From Bacillus sp. MRMR6 (GTDB lineage: Bacteria; Bacillota; Bacilli; Bacillales; Cytobacillaceae), in assembly GCF_001940785.1 (NCBI RefSeq), contig NZ_MSLS01000006.1:66248-130247 (forward strand): a stretch of 64,000 bases of DNA, in the 5' to 3' direction. Both the position numbers and the translations under genes were made by a program. Positions 36,226-44,283 of this stretch are shown piece after piece. A model generated the notes under the pieces. It was not told the DNA's origin. It was given only the letters and a program-made list of their open reading frames with translations, and ran no database searches. Each line of letters starts with the position of its first letter. Within the stretch, counting starts at the first letter, position 1.

Positions 36226-37241
36226 ATATTTTTTCCCCCGCTCTCATATATCTGATCGATAATCCGTGAAACCTGCAATGCTTCCTCAGGCTTTACGACA
36301 AGCTCTTCAAGGCCTAAGCAAGCATTAATGAAATTCTGTGCCTGCGGTAAACCAGCTTGCTCTTCCCCTGGAATCCAGGCCGCTTCACTGTTAACTAGCA
36401 TTCCATATTTTGATGTATATATCTCAAAAGGGAACACACTTAACCCGCCATCTACGCCGGAGATACTTAAATGCTCCGCATCATCCTTAATATTTGCCGC
36501 CCAAGATGTCTCAAAAAGCATCGACGCTCCATTATCAAATTGAATATAGGCCGTTACATGGTCATCAACGTTAAATGTTTGATGGTCAAAGGATCCCCAT
36601 TGATTCACTTGATTCGGCATCTTACTTAGATTATTATACGCACTCCCTAAGACCGTCTTATGCTTTGGATTACCCATCAGCCATAGTGCTAGGTCAAGCA
36701 AATGACAGCCATAATCAATTAAACTTCCGCCGCCTTGGAGGTCTTTGTTGGTAAACACGCCCCATCCCGGTACTTTACGGCGTCTTAGTGCCTGGACTCT
36801 AACAACTAGCGGAGTTCCGACCTCTTCCATTGCCTTTTTCGCTGCCTGTGAGGCCTTCATAAAACGGTAATGATAGGCAATCGCGAGAACCTTATCCGCT
36901 TTTTTCGATGCATCGATCATCCTCTCGCATTCCTCTTGACTTAATGCCATCGGCTTCTCACACATAACATGAACGCCCGCTTCAAAAGCTGCAATCGTAA
37001 TCTCGGCATGAAATTTATTTGGTGTACAAATACATACGGCATCAACCACTGAAAACAGCTCACGATAGTCTTCAAAAACGTGGGCGATAGTATATTCTTT
37101 TGCTGCCTCCTTCGCCCGCTCCAGGTTAACATCGCTTAATGCTGTTAGTTCACAATGATCACGCAACTGTAAAAAGGCAGGGATATGGCGGCCCTGCGCA
37201 ATACCACCTACCCCAATAATTCCTATGCGTAGTTTATTCAT
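36222..37241 (-). CDS. Gfo/Idh/MocA-family oxidoreductase (second in operon)
   Basis: The 339-residue NAD(P)-dependent dehydrogenase has LRIGIIGVGGIAQGRHIPAF as its Rossmann loop and MCEKPMALSQEE as the EKP motif with the catalytic lysine, followed by the C-terminal substrate domain. It overlaps both neighbours by four bases. The paralogue just upstream shares the same layout. Substrates of the family are sugars, inositols or their 3-keto forms. Confidence 0.88.
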   Translation of the reverse strand: MNKLRIGIIGVGGIAQGRHIPAFLQLRDHCELTALSDVNLERAKEAAKEYTIAHVFEDYRELFSVVDAVCICTPNKFHAEITIAAFEAGVHVMCEKPMALSQEECERMIDASKKADKVLAIAYHYRFMKASQAAKKAMEEVGTPLVVRVQALRRRKVPGWGVFTNKDLQGGGSLIDYGCHLLDLALWLMGNPKHKTVLGSAYNNLSKMPNQVNQWGSFDHQTFNVDDHVTAYIQFDNGASMLFETSWAANIKDDAEHLSISGVDGGLSVFPFEIYTSKYGMLVNSEAAWIPGEEQAGLPQAQNFINACLGLEELVVKPEEALQVSRIIDQIYESGGKNI

Positions 37242-38272
37242 CGGTCTCTCACTCTTACGATTTGTTTTGTTTCATTGGATTCTAAGGCAGCAAGAATAAC
37301 CTCCAATGATTTCATTCCTTCTTCACCTGTGACAGGCACCTCTTGATTTTGAATAACAGCTTCCACAAACTTCTCAATAACATGTGAGTTGTTTTGACCG
37401 CCGGAATCATTGGACTGAATCTTACCAAGTTGATAGTTCACAACTTCTCCGTTCGCATACTGGACAACCAGGGAATTGGTTGGGTCATCCTCTAAACGAA
37501 GGATGGCTTTTTCTCCATAGATAATGGTTGAATTATCTTCACTGCTAACATAAGCCCAACTTGCTGCCAGTGTGCCGATTATACCGCTTTCCGTTTTCAA
37601 GACACAGACAGCATTGTCGTCTACATCTGCAAAGTCTTTCGCACTTGTTTCCACAAAAGATCCTACTTCTGTAATTTCTTCACCAAGTACATATCGTAGT
37701 AAATCTGTCTTATGAACACCTAAATCGCCCATCGCACCGACAAATGCTTTTTCCTTTTGAAAGAACCAGCCCTCTTTTCCCTCTACACTCCATCCTTCTG
37801 GACCTCCATGACCGAATGCAGTACGGAAACTGTAAATTTTGCCGATTTCACCGTTAGCAATTAACTGGCGGGCTCTTTGGTGTGAAGGTACGAATCTCTG
37901 ATTATGGGCAATCATTAACTTCTTGCCACTTATCTTAGCTGCTACAATCATCTCTTCTGCTTCTTCCCAAGATGTTGCCATTGGCTTCTCACATAGTACA
38001 TGAATGCCAGCGTTTAATGCTGCAATCGAAATGGGAGCATGAAGATAGTTTGGTGTACATACGCTGACCACATCAACTAAACCGCTGTTTACTAACTCTT
38101 CATAGCTTGTAAACGCCTTAGCACCGTATTTTTCAGCAACTTCATTAGCACGCTGTTCATTGCTATCACAAACAGCAACAAGTTCTACATGGGTATTCAT
38201 TTTATATTCTGGTAAATGGCGATGCTGGGCAATACTGCCGCAGCCAATGACGCCAACTCTTAATTTATCCAT
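37238..38272 (-). CDS. Gfo/Idh/MocA-family oxidoreductase (first in operon)
   Basis: The 344-residue protein has LRVGVIGCGSIAQHRHLPEY (Rossmann loop) and LCEKPMATSWEEAEEM (EKP motif). The start at 38272 is chosen because GGAGGG lies nine bases upstream and it gives the family N-terminus; a longer frame upstream runs inside thuA. It follows the thuA stop by two bases. Two tandem oxidoreductases with different C-terminal domains suggest two oxidation or reduction steps on one sugar. Confidence 0.88.
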   Translation of the reverse strand: MDKLRVGVIGCGSIAQHRHLPEYKMNTHVELVAVCDSNEQRANEVAEKYGAKAFTSYEELVNSGLVDVVSVCTPNYLHAPISIAALNAGIHVLCEKPMATSWEEAEEMIVAAKISGKKLMIAHNQRFVPSHQRARQLIANGEIGKIYSFRTAFGHGGPEGWSVEGKEGWFFQKEKAFVGAMGDLGVHKTDLLRYVLGEEITEVGSFVETSAKDFADVDDNAVCVLKTESGIIGTLAASWAYVSSEDNSTIIYGEKAILRLEDDPTNSLVVQYANGEVVNYQLGKIQSNDSGGQNNSHVIEKFVEAVIQNQEVPVTGEEGMKSLEVILAALESNETKQIVRVRDR

Positions 38273-38274
38273 TC

Positions 38275-38997
38275 TTACTTCCCTCCAATAACTTCTAAAG
38301 GTTTTGCGTTTCCATAAACTGGACGTTCGCGTTTTACTGGCTTTGCCCAATTTACCGCATTGATAATGACACGTTGAATTTCTTTATTGTGATATGTTGG
38401 GTACGTTTCGTGACCTGGACGGAAGTAGAATACTTTCCCATTCCCGCGCGTATAGGTACAGCCGCTGCGGAAAACTTCGCCGCCTTCAAACCAGCTTGTA
38501 AAAATCAGTTCATCTGGCTGCGGGATATCAAAGTGTTCACCATACATTTCTTCTTTTTCCAATTCAATATATTCAGAGATCCCTTCTGTAATCGGATGGC
38601 TCGGACTCACGACCCAAAGTCGTTCCTTTTCATCTGCTTCGCGCCATTTTAAATCACAGCTAGTCCCCATTAATGCCTTGAAAATCTTAGAAAAGTGGCC
38701 GGAATGAAGGACAATCAGACCCATGCCATCTAGAACACGCTGCTGCACCTTTTGAACAATCTCATCTTTAACTTCTCCATGTGCAAGATGACCCCACCAG
38801 ATTAGTACATCAGTACCTGCTAGAACTTCATCTGTTAGACCGTGTTCTGGCTGGTCAAGAGTAGCCGTTCCTGCTTCAATCCCTTCAGCCTTTAAGAATG
38901 ACGCTATTGCACCGTGAATGCCGCTAGGATATATATCCCTTACAACTGGATTTTTTTGTTCGTGACGATTTTCATTCCATACAGTAACTTTCACCAT
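38275..38997 (-). CDS. ThuA-like protein
   Basis: The 240-residue protein has the glutamine-amidotransferase-like ThuA fold. [28 protein letters not shown] opens it, followed by [29 protein letters not shown] and [18 protein letters not shown]. ThuA is linked to trehalose, sucrose and maltitol use through 3-keto disaccharides in rhizobia; its exact chemistry is not settled. It is the first gene of the leftward operon behind conserved element A. The closest relatives may be named trehalose-utilisation proteins, but trehalose itself is not implied. Confidence 0.85.
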   Translation of the reverse strand: MVKVTVWNENRHEQKNPVVRDIYPSGIHGAIASFLKAEGIEAGTATLDQPEHGLTDEVLAGTDVLIWWGHLAHGEVKDEIVQKVQQRVLDGMGLIVLHSGHFSKIFKALMGTSCDLKWREADEKERLWVVSPSHPITEGISEYIELEKEEMYGEHFDIPQPDELIFTSWFEGGEVFRSGCTYTRGNGKVFYFRPGHETYPTYHNKEIQRVIINAVNWAKPVKRERPVYGNAKPLEVIGGK

Positions 38998-39034
38998 TTT
39001 TACCTACTCCTTTTTACGTTTAATCTATCTTTTA

Positions 39035-39098
39035 TTTTAGAGAATACACATCATAATGAAACTGCTTACATTGACAGAAAGGGTGTAAAATATTGAAC
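39035..39098 (-). promoter_or_regulatory. Conserved promoter element, copy A (thuA operon)
   Basis: This 64-base segment matches the segment at 44086-44149 at 51 of 64 positions without gaps. The right half (TGAAAC-N-GCTTACATTGAC and AGGGTGTAAAATATTGAAC) is almost invariant. On the transcribed strand two TCAAT half-sites lie 22 bases apart, which suits an AraC-type regulator. It lies just upstream of the thuA-like gene. Confidence 0.75.
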
Positions 39099-39127
39099 CT
39101 GTCTATTTTGCCACCCTGATATCCCTT

Positions 39128-39886
39128 TTATTTTTGAAATTGTCTTTTTAGGTAATTCATGCTAATTTCGATGCTTTCAAAAGCTGTAAGACGGCTTATA
39201 TCCTGTTCAATGATCCACCACTCTACACCAGCTTGTTCACCTTTATCAAGAATCGCTTCAATCTCAACACCGCCTGTTCCAAGTTCTGCAAAAAACTTCT
39301 CTTCATCCAGCGTCATGTCCTTTAAATGAACAAGCGGTGTCCGGTTCTTATATCGTTCCAACCACTCGACAGGATCCTCTCCTGCTTTTTTGAGCCAATA
39401 GACATCGAGTTCTGCCTTTACATGGTTTGCATTCGTCTTTTCATATATTGCTTCTAGTACGGTTCTACCATTAGGCAGGCGTTCTAATTCAAAATCATGA
39501 TTATGGTAGCATAGAGTGATGCCTTCCCGGCGGCATGTTTCACCCGCCTGCTCTAAAAAAGATATAAGAGCATTGTAATCACGGATGCTGCGGCGCTCTG
39601 GCTGTAGGTAGGGGCAGACAACATATTTGCTATCTAATGTTTTCTGGTCTTCAATCACTTGATATAGATTGCTTTCCAATACTTCCAGTGGCACATGACT
39701 TCCTGCTGCCTTAAGACCATATTCATTCAATAACACTCTAACTTCCTTAGCAGTCAATCCGCCATATCCGGCAAATTCCACACCATCCAAGCCAAGTTCT
39801 GCCACTTTTTTTAACGTACCAGCAAAATCCTTTTCACTTTCTTTCCTTAATGTGAACATTTGTACAGCAATCGGAATCCTTTTCAT
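39128..39886 (-). CDS. Sugar phosphate isomerase/epimerase-family TIM barrel (second)
   Basis: The 252-residue protein is an AP-endonuclease-2/IolE-like barrel: MKRIPIAVQMFTLRKESEKDF and LAELGLDGVEFAGYGGLTA at the start, CYHNHDFE and AELDVYWLKKAGEDP with metal ligands, and HLKDMT. The ATG at 39886 has GTGGGGG six bases upstream. It has its own unit, divergent from the araC-type gene and upstream of element A. Isomerase or lyase activity on a keto sugar is likely; the substrate is unknown. Confidence 0.82.
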   Translation of the reverse strand: MKRIPIAVQMFTLRKESEKDFAGTLKKVAELGLDGVEFAGYGGLTAKEVRVLLNEYGLKAAGSHVPLEVLESNLYQVIEDQKTLDSKYVVCPYLQPERRSIRDYNALISFLEQAGETCRREGITLCYHNHDFELERLPNGRTVLEAIYEKTNANHVKAELDVYWLKKAGEDPVEWLERYKNRTPLVHLKDMTLDEEKFFAELGTGGVEIEAILDKGEQAGVEWWIIEQDISRLTAFESIEISMNYLKRQFQK

Positions 39887-40013
39887 ACACAACCCCCACT
39901 TTTCAAACCTTACTTATTTGATTACATCTTAAATGGTATGCCAGTAATTAAACATAGATGATATAATTAAAACATCTACTATTTTGCTTTTTATTTTAAA
40001 AAAGAGGAAATCT

Positions 40014-40799
40014 ATGACGACAAATATATTATTTTGCGGCTATTCGCACCACACAAATGGATATTATTCACAATATAAAAATGGATATCCTTCCTATCTA
40101 TTTCGACTGCAAACAGAAGGCACTTGCGAAGCAGTAGTGAAGGGAAAAAAAACAGAGATTGAGCAAGGCGACCTATTACTTATAAAACCTGGGGATTACT
40201 ATGAATTGCTGATAAGGGCAGGTCAAAACAGTGGAGACTATCATATTGTCTGTGATGGCATTTGGGTTGACCAATGGTGGAACCGCTCAGTTAAACCAGA
40301 GGTTTCTCATATTGGACTCGATGAAAAGCTGTTGGCTCTATGGCGCCATATTATGATTGAAAAACGCCGGCCTGCATCTAGTCAAAACGAAGAACTCAGC
40401 GGTTACTTGCTAAGGGCCCTTTGTATTTCTATGGAACGGGCTGTAAATGAAACGGTTCCGTCTAGCAGTCAACACCCCTATCTGGTTACACGGATGATGA
40501 GATACATCGAAGAGCATGCTACCTCTGCAATTAAAGTGGAGGAGGTAGCACAGCATGTAGGCCTCAGTGTCTCAAGGTCTGTTCATCTTTTTAAAAGCAG
40601 CATTGGTAAAACGATTATCGAATACGCGCAGGAAATTCGCTTATCCACTGCCATCGAGCGAATGAAATACACCACCATGACCCTTGAACAGATTGCTGTG
40701 GACTGCGGATTTGGAAGTTACTCCTATTTTCATAGAGTATTCCAAAAAAAATATAGTGTATCTCCAGGAGTCTTCCGGAAGCTTGAGATGGAATTTTAA
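40014..40799 (+). CDS. AraC-family transcriptional regulator
   Basis: The 261-residue protein has an N-terminal cupin-like sensor half (GYSHHTNGYYSQYKNGYPSYLF, GDLLLIKPGDYYELLI). The C-terminal half carries the double helix-turn-helix of AraC (VEEVAQHVGLSVSRSVHLFKSSIGKTIIEY and LEQIAVDCGFGSYSYFHRVFQKKYSVSPGVFRK). The start at 40014 has AGAGGAAA six bases upstream. It lies inside the sugar cluster and is a candidate to bind elements A and B; the YesN-type regulator is the other candidate. The effector is probably the sugar or its keto product. Confidence 0.9.
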   Translation: MTTNILFCGYSHHTNGYYSQYKNGYPSYLFRLQTEGTCEAVVKGKKTEIEQGDLLLIKPGDYYELLIRAGQNSGDYHIVCDGIWVDQWWNRSVKPEVSHIGLDEKLLALWRHIMIEKRRPASSQNEELSGYLLRALCISMERAVNETVPSSSQHPYLVTRMMRYIEEHATSAIKVEEVAQHVGLSVSRSVHLFKSSIGKTIIEYAQEIRLSTAIERMKYTTMTLEQIAVDCGFGSYSYFHRVFQKKYSVSPGVFRKLEMEF

Positions 40800-40820
40800 G
40801 AATATGATATGAAATAATAA

Positions 40821-40846
40821 AAGCCCCCCGATTTTTCGAGGAGCTT
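40821..40846. terminator. Terminator between araC-type gene and ABC operon
   Basis: AAGCCCCCCGA and TCGAGGAGCTT form an imperfect GC-rich stem. Leftward it is followed by TTATTATTT, and it may serve both convergent units. Confidence 0.7.
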
Positions 40847-40861
40847 CTACTATTCATTCCA

Positions 40862-42166
40862 TTACTTCTTCAGTTTAGCCCATGTTGCATCTAATTTTTT
40901 CATAGCATCTTCTTTAGAATGTTGTCCGCCAATATACCCTTGTAGTGTTGCACCAAACTCTTGACCAGCACCATCAGGATATTTCATGAACTGCCATTGG
41001 TATGCCTTGCCTTCTTTTGAATACTTAAGAAGGTCAGCACCTAGTGGTCCAATATCTTCTGCTTTTGCATCAATTGTTTTGAAGGCAGGAATATATTTGA
41101 ATTCTTTTGTGATCGCTGTTTTACCTTCTTCAGAAGAAACCATCCAGTTTAAGAAGTCCTTTGCTGCTTTTTTGTCCGCATCAGGGGCCCCGTTATGAAC
41201 TACCCAGTTACTAGGTACATCAATCATTAGCTTATCAGATTGTGCTGCGTCATCACTAAGTGCTAGTGGAAGGAAACCAACCTCCAGTCCAGGGGCGATT
41301 TTATCTAACATCGGCTGAATCCAGTTACCTTGCTGAATCATTGCTGCTTCACCAGTCGCAAACAATGTTACTTGTGTGTTGTAATCTGTTGTTAACGGAT
41401 TTTTATTACCATACTTCATTGTTAAGTCTAAGAAGTCGAAGAACTTTGCAAACTGCTCGTTGCCAGCAATCGTAGCAGTGCCATCATTTAACCCTTGGAT
41501 AAATTGATCCGGATCTTCCTGGTAAGCAAATGGTACGTTCATTCCGTGGTTCGCTAGTACCCACCACTCACCATAACCAATAGCAAATGGAGTAATCCCT
41601 GCATCCTGCAATTTCTTCGCTGCAGCCTCTAATTCAGAGATCGTAGTTGGAATCTCTTTAATACCTGCTTTCTCGAATAATTCTTTATTGTAAGCTAGTC
41701 CATAGCCTTCCATATTTAAAGGCATGCCGTAGACTTTTCCATCAAGTGTCATACCATCTAATGTACCTTCAAACGCATCACTCACCCAAGGCTGGTCAGA
41801 TAAATCTTCAAATTTATCCTTCCAAACTAATAATTGCTGATCACCATCATTCGTAAAAATATCAGGTGCCTGGTTTGAAGCAAATTTCGCTTTCAGAGCT
41901 GCTGCACCGTCTGCACCGCCGCCTACTGTTTCAATATTAAAGGTTACATTTGGGTTTTGCTTTGCATATTCATCTGTTAACGCTTTCAATTGATCTGCAA
42001 TTTCAACCTTCCCTTGGAAGATATCAACTACTACTTTATCTTCTTTGCTGCCACTGCCTGCATTTTTTCCCCCAGAAGTACTGTCGCTTCCTCCACATGC
42101 TGCTAATAGAAGCGAAGCTGATAAGATACCTGCTGCAAGAGAATATTTTTTAACTTTAAAAGCCAT
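40862..42166 (-). CDS. Sugar ABC transporter substrate-binding lipoprotein
   Basis: The 434-residue protein has a lipoprotein signal (KKYSLAAGILSASLLLAAC, lipobox LAAC), then a Gly/Ser linker and a family-1 extracellular solute-binding domain with MPLNMEGYGLAYNKELFEKAG. It captures a sugar or oligosaccharide for the two permeases encoded upstream. AGGAGGG precedes the ATG. The binding protein is encoded last, after both permeases, and a long-loop hairpin lies in the gap, which may protect its mRNA. No ATPase gene is present, so a shared MsmX-type ATPase must serve. Confidence 0.92.
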   Translation of the reverse strand: MAFKVKKYSLAAGILSASLLLAACGGSDSTSGGKNAGSGSKEDKVVVDIFQGKVEIADQLKALTDEYAKQNPNVTFNIETVGGGADGAAALKAKFASNQAPDIFTNDGDQQLLVWKDKFEDLSDQPWVSDAFEGTLDGMTLDGKVYGMPLNMEGYGLAYNKELFEKAGIKEIPTTISELEAAAKKLQDAGITPFAIGYGEWWVLANHGMNVPFAYQEDPDQFIQGLNDGTATIAGNEQFAKFFDFLDLTMKYGNKNPLTTDYNTQVTLFATGEAAMIQQGNWIQPMLDKIAPGLEVGFLPLALSDDAAQSDKLMIDVPSNWVVHNGAPDADKKAAKDFLNWMVSSEEGKTAITKEFKYIPAFKTIDAKAEDIGPLGADLLKYSKEGKAYQWQFMKYPDGAGQEFGATLQGYIGGQHSKEDAMKKLDATWAKLKK

Positions 42167-42211
42167 TTGAGTTTCCCTCCTGAAATATATAGCTTATTTT
42201 TTTATATTGGT

Positions 42212-42260
42212 CTCTGCTGGCTACAATCGCTAGTATTAGTCGAACCTATAGACAGCAGAG
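42212..42260 (-). other. Intercistronic hairpin before the binding-protein gene
   Basis: CTCTGCTG pairs with CAGCAGAG (8 bp) around a 33-base loop in the gap between the MalG-type permease and the binding-protein gene. It has no T-run. It may be a processing or stabilising stem giving extra binding-protein mRNA, as is common in sugar ABC operons. Confidence 0.45.
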
Positions 42261-42268
42261 TTTTAAAA

Positions 42269-43096
42269 CTACTTGATTGAACCGCTTGTGATCCCTTTGA
42301 TAATGTGCTTTTGCATAGTAAAGAAGAAGATTAATAATGGAATAATACCGATTACTAAAGCTGCTAATGCCAAATCCCACTGCTTTGTATACTGTCCAAA
42401 GAAGAAGAAGGTTGCTAATGGAATCGTTCTTAGTGATTGATCTTGCAGTACGAGTGATGGTAACAAGAAATCATTCCAAATCCATAGGCTGTTAAGTATG
42501 ACAATCGTAACCGTAATCGGCTTTAATAGTGGGAATACAATTCTCCAAAACACACCGAATCTAGTACATCCATCGATAATCGCGGCCTCTTCAAGCTCTA
42601 CCGGGATTCCCTTAATGAATCCATGATATAAGAAGATTGTCATCCCTGAACCAAATCCTAGATACATAATGACAAGGCCCCAAATGCTGTTTAATAAGCC
42701 AAAGTTCCCTGCCGTTTTAATAAGCGGAATCATAATCGATTGAAACGGAATAATCATCGCTGCAACGAAAGTCATAAAAATGATATTACTAATTTTCTTT
42801 TTAGTCCTAACGAGCATGTACGCTGCCATAGAGCAGAAGATTACTAGGACGATATTGCTCGAAATCGTGATAATTAAAGAATTTGTAAATACATTCAAAA
42901 AGTCCAATTTCTCAAAGGCATTTGCATAGTTCTCAAACTGCCAGATTTTTGGTAAAGCCGAGGTGCTTGTTAGAATTTCAGCAAACGGCTTCAAGGAGTT
43001 CGAAAGTACATAATAGAATGGGACTAAAAAGATGAGGCCAACCAGGATGGCCAGGATTTCAACAATAAATGTTCTGCCTGTATACCTGTTTCCCAT
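42269..43096 (-). CDS. Sugar ABC transporter permease (MalG type)
   Basis: This 275-residue inner-membrane protein has six hydrophobic segments. The EAA loop ELEEAAIIDGCTRFGVFWRIVFPLLKP, which contacts the ATPase, marks it as a carbohydrate-uptake type-1 permease. Its start overlaps the stop of the other permease gene. Confidence 0.92.
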   Translation of the reverse strand: MGNRYTGRTFIVEILAILVGLIFLVPFYYVLSNSLKPFAEILTSTSALPKIWQFENYANAFEKLDFLNVFTNSLIITISSNIVLVIFCSMAAYMLVRTKKKISNIIFMTFVAAMIIPFQSIMIPLIKTAGNFGLLNSIWGLVIMYLGFGSGMTIFLYHGFIKGIPVELEEAAIIDGCTRFGVFWRIVFPLLKPITVTIVILNSLWIWNDFLLPSLVLQDQSLRTIPLATFFFFGQYTKQWDLALAALVIGIIPLLIFFFTMQKHIIKGITSGSIK

Positions 43097-44064
43097 TATG
43101 ATTCAACCTCCCTTTTCTTTGAAATCGACACTTGGATAACTGTAATTAGTGCAACAACAATGAAGAAAATTAATGCTTTTGCTTCACCGATCCCGTAACG
43201 GTTATTTACAAATGCTTCCGTATAAATGTTAAGCGCTAACATCTCAGTTGATTTAAATGGACCGCCATTTGTTAATGAAAGGTTCGCATCAAAGATTTTG
43301 AAGGATGATGCCGTTGTTAAGAATAAACAAATGGTAACCGCTGGTGCTACTAATGGCATGGTGATGTGTCGCAGTACTTGAAATCTATTAGCGCCATCAA
43401 TTCTTGCAGCTTCTATTAGTTCTTGCGGAACATTTTGCAGTGCAGCGATATAAATGATCATGATATAGCCTGCACCCTGCCAGACACTAACAATAACGAT
43501 TCCCCAAAATGCCGTGCTTGCATCTCCAAGCCAAGCAAGTTCAAATAATGGAATCCCTGTCAGCTCTCCAATAGAAGCAAAGCCTTTTACAAAAATAAAC
43601 TGCCAGATAAATCCTAGTAATAATCCCCCTAGCAGGTTAGGCATGAAGAAAACCGTTCGTAATATATTTCTTGTTTTCAACATTTGCGTTACTAGTATAG
43701 CCAGTGTGAATCCTATTAGGTTTGTTAGCAAAATCGCTACTACTGTATATTTGGTCGTAAGCAGGAAGGAAGCATGAAACTGTTTATCCTCTGTAAAGAT
43801 ATAAATAAAATTATCCAATCCAACCCATTTGACTTCGCCAGTTATCCCATTCCAGTCGGTAAAGGCATAATAAATACCTGTGATGAACGGAATTAGGACG
43901 ATCATAGTAAAGGCCAAAAACACCGGTCCAACAAAAAGGGTAAACAATCCTGCATCTTTTAATTTCTTTTTATTAAATTTGGAAACAGACCGAGAGACTC
44001 CTACATGTCCTTTATTCTTTAACACTGAAGCTTCTGGATTATCCAATTTAAGTTGATTACTCAT
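43096..44064 (-). CDS. Sugar ABC transporter permease (MalF type)
   Basis: This 322-residue protein has six hydrophobic segments after a 30-residue basic cytoplasmic N-terminus and the EAA loop ELIEAARIDGANRFQVLRHITMPLVAP. It is the first gene of the ABC operon, directly downstream of conserved element B. It is divergent from the YesM-type kinase gene. Confidence 0.92.
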   Translation of the reverse strand: MSNQLKLDNPEASVLKNKGHVGVSRSVSKFNKKKLKDAGLFTLFVGPVFLAFTMIVLIPFITGIYYAFTDWNGITGEVKWVGLDNFIYIFTEDKQFHASFLLTTKYTVVAILLTNLIGFTLAILVTQMLKTRNILRTVFFMPNLLGGLLLGFIWQFIFVKGFASIGELTGIPLFELAWLGDASTAFWGIVIVSVWQGAGYIMIIYIAALQNVPQELIEAARIDGANRFQVLRHITMPLVAPAVTICLFLTTASSFKIFDANLSLTNGGPFKSTEMLALNIYTEAFVNNRYGIGEAKALIFFIVVALITVIQVSISKKREVES

Positions 44065-44085
44065 TACCGCACCTCCATAACTTCA

Positions 44086-44149
44086 TTTTAGAGAATTATA
44101 GAAATTATGAAACGGCTTACATTGACCACTAGGGTGTAAAATATTGAAC
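44086..44149 (-). promoter_or_regulatory. Conserved promoter element, copy B (ABC importer operon)
   Basis: This is the partner of element A, in the same orientation and at a similar distance from its gene. On the transcribed strand a TATAAT-like -10 lies near its downstream end with no good -35, as expected for an activator-dependent promoter. The two TCAAT half-sites are 22 bases apart. Confidence 0.75.
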
Positions 44150-44235
44150 TAATTAAAAAATACTTGTTTCACTAACGACCATAAATACTGCTATAATTAT
44201 GGCTAATCCATACCATCTATGGAGACCTATTTGAG

Positions 44236-44283
44236 AAGGAGGAAGGTTAGTTTAGATACGAAACATAAACTAACCAATCTTTT
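44236..44283 (+). promoter_or_regulatory. Ribosome binding site separated from its start by a perfect hairpin
   Basis: AAGGAGG (44236-44242) is 41 bases from the kinase ATG. Between them GGTTAGTTTA (44245-44254) and TAAACTAACC (44266-44275) form a perfect 10-bp stem with an 11-base loop. If folded, the effective spacing is 2 plus 8 bases, close to optimal. No start codon follows the AAGGAGG at a normal distance otherwise. It could also be an operator. Confidence 0.7.
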
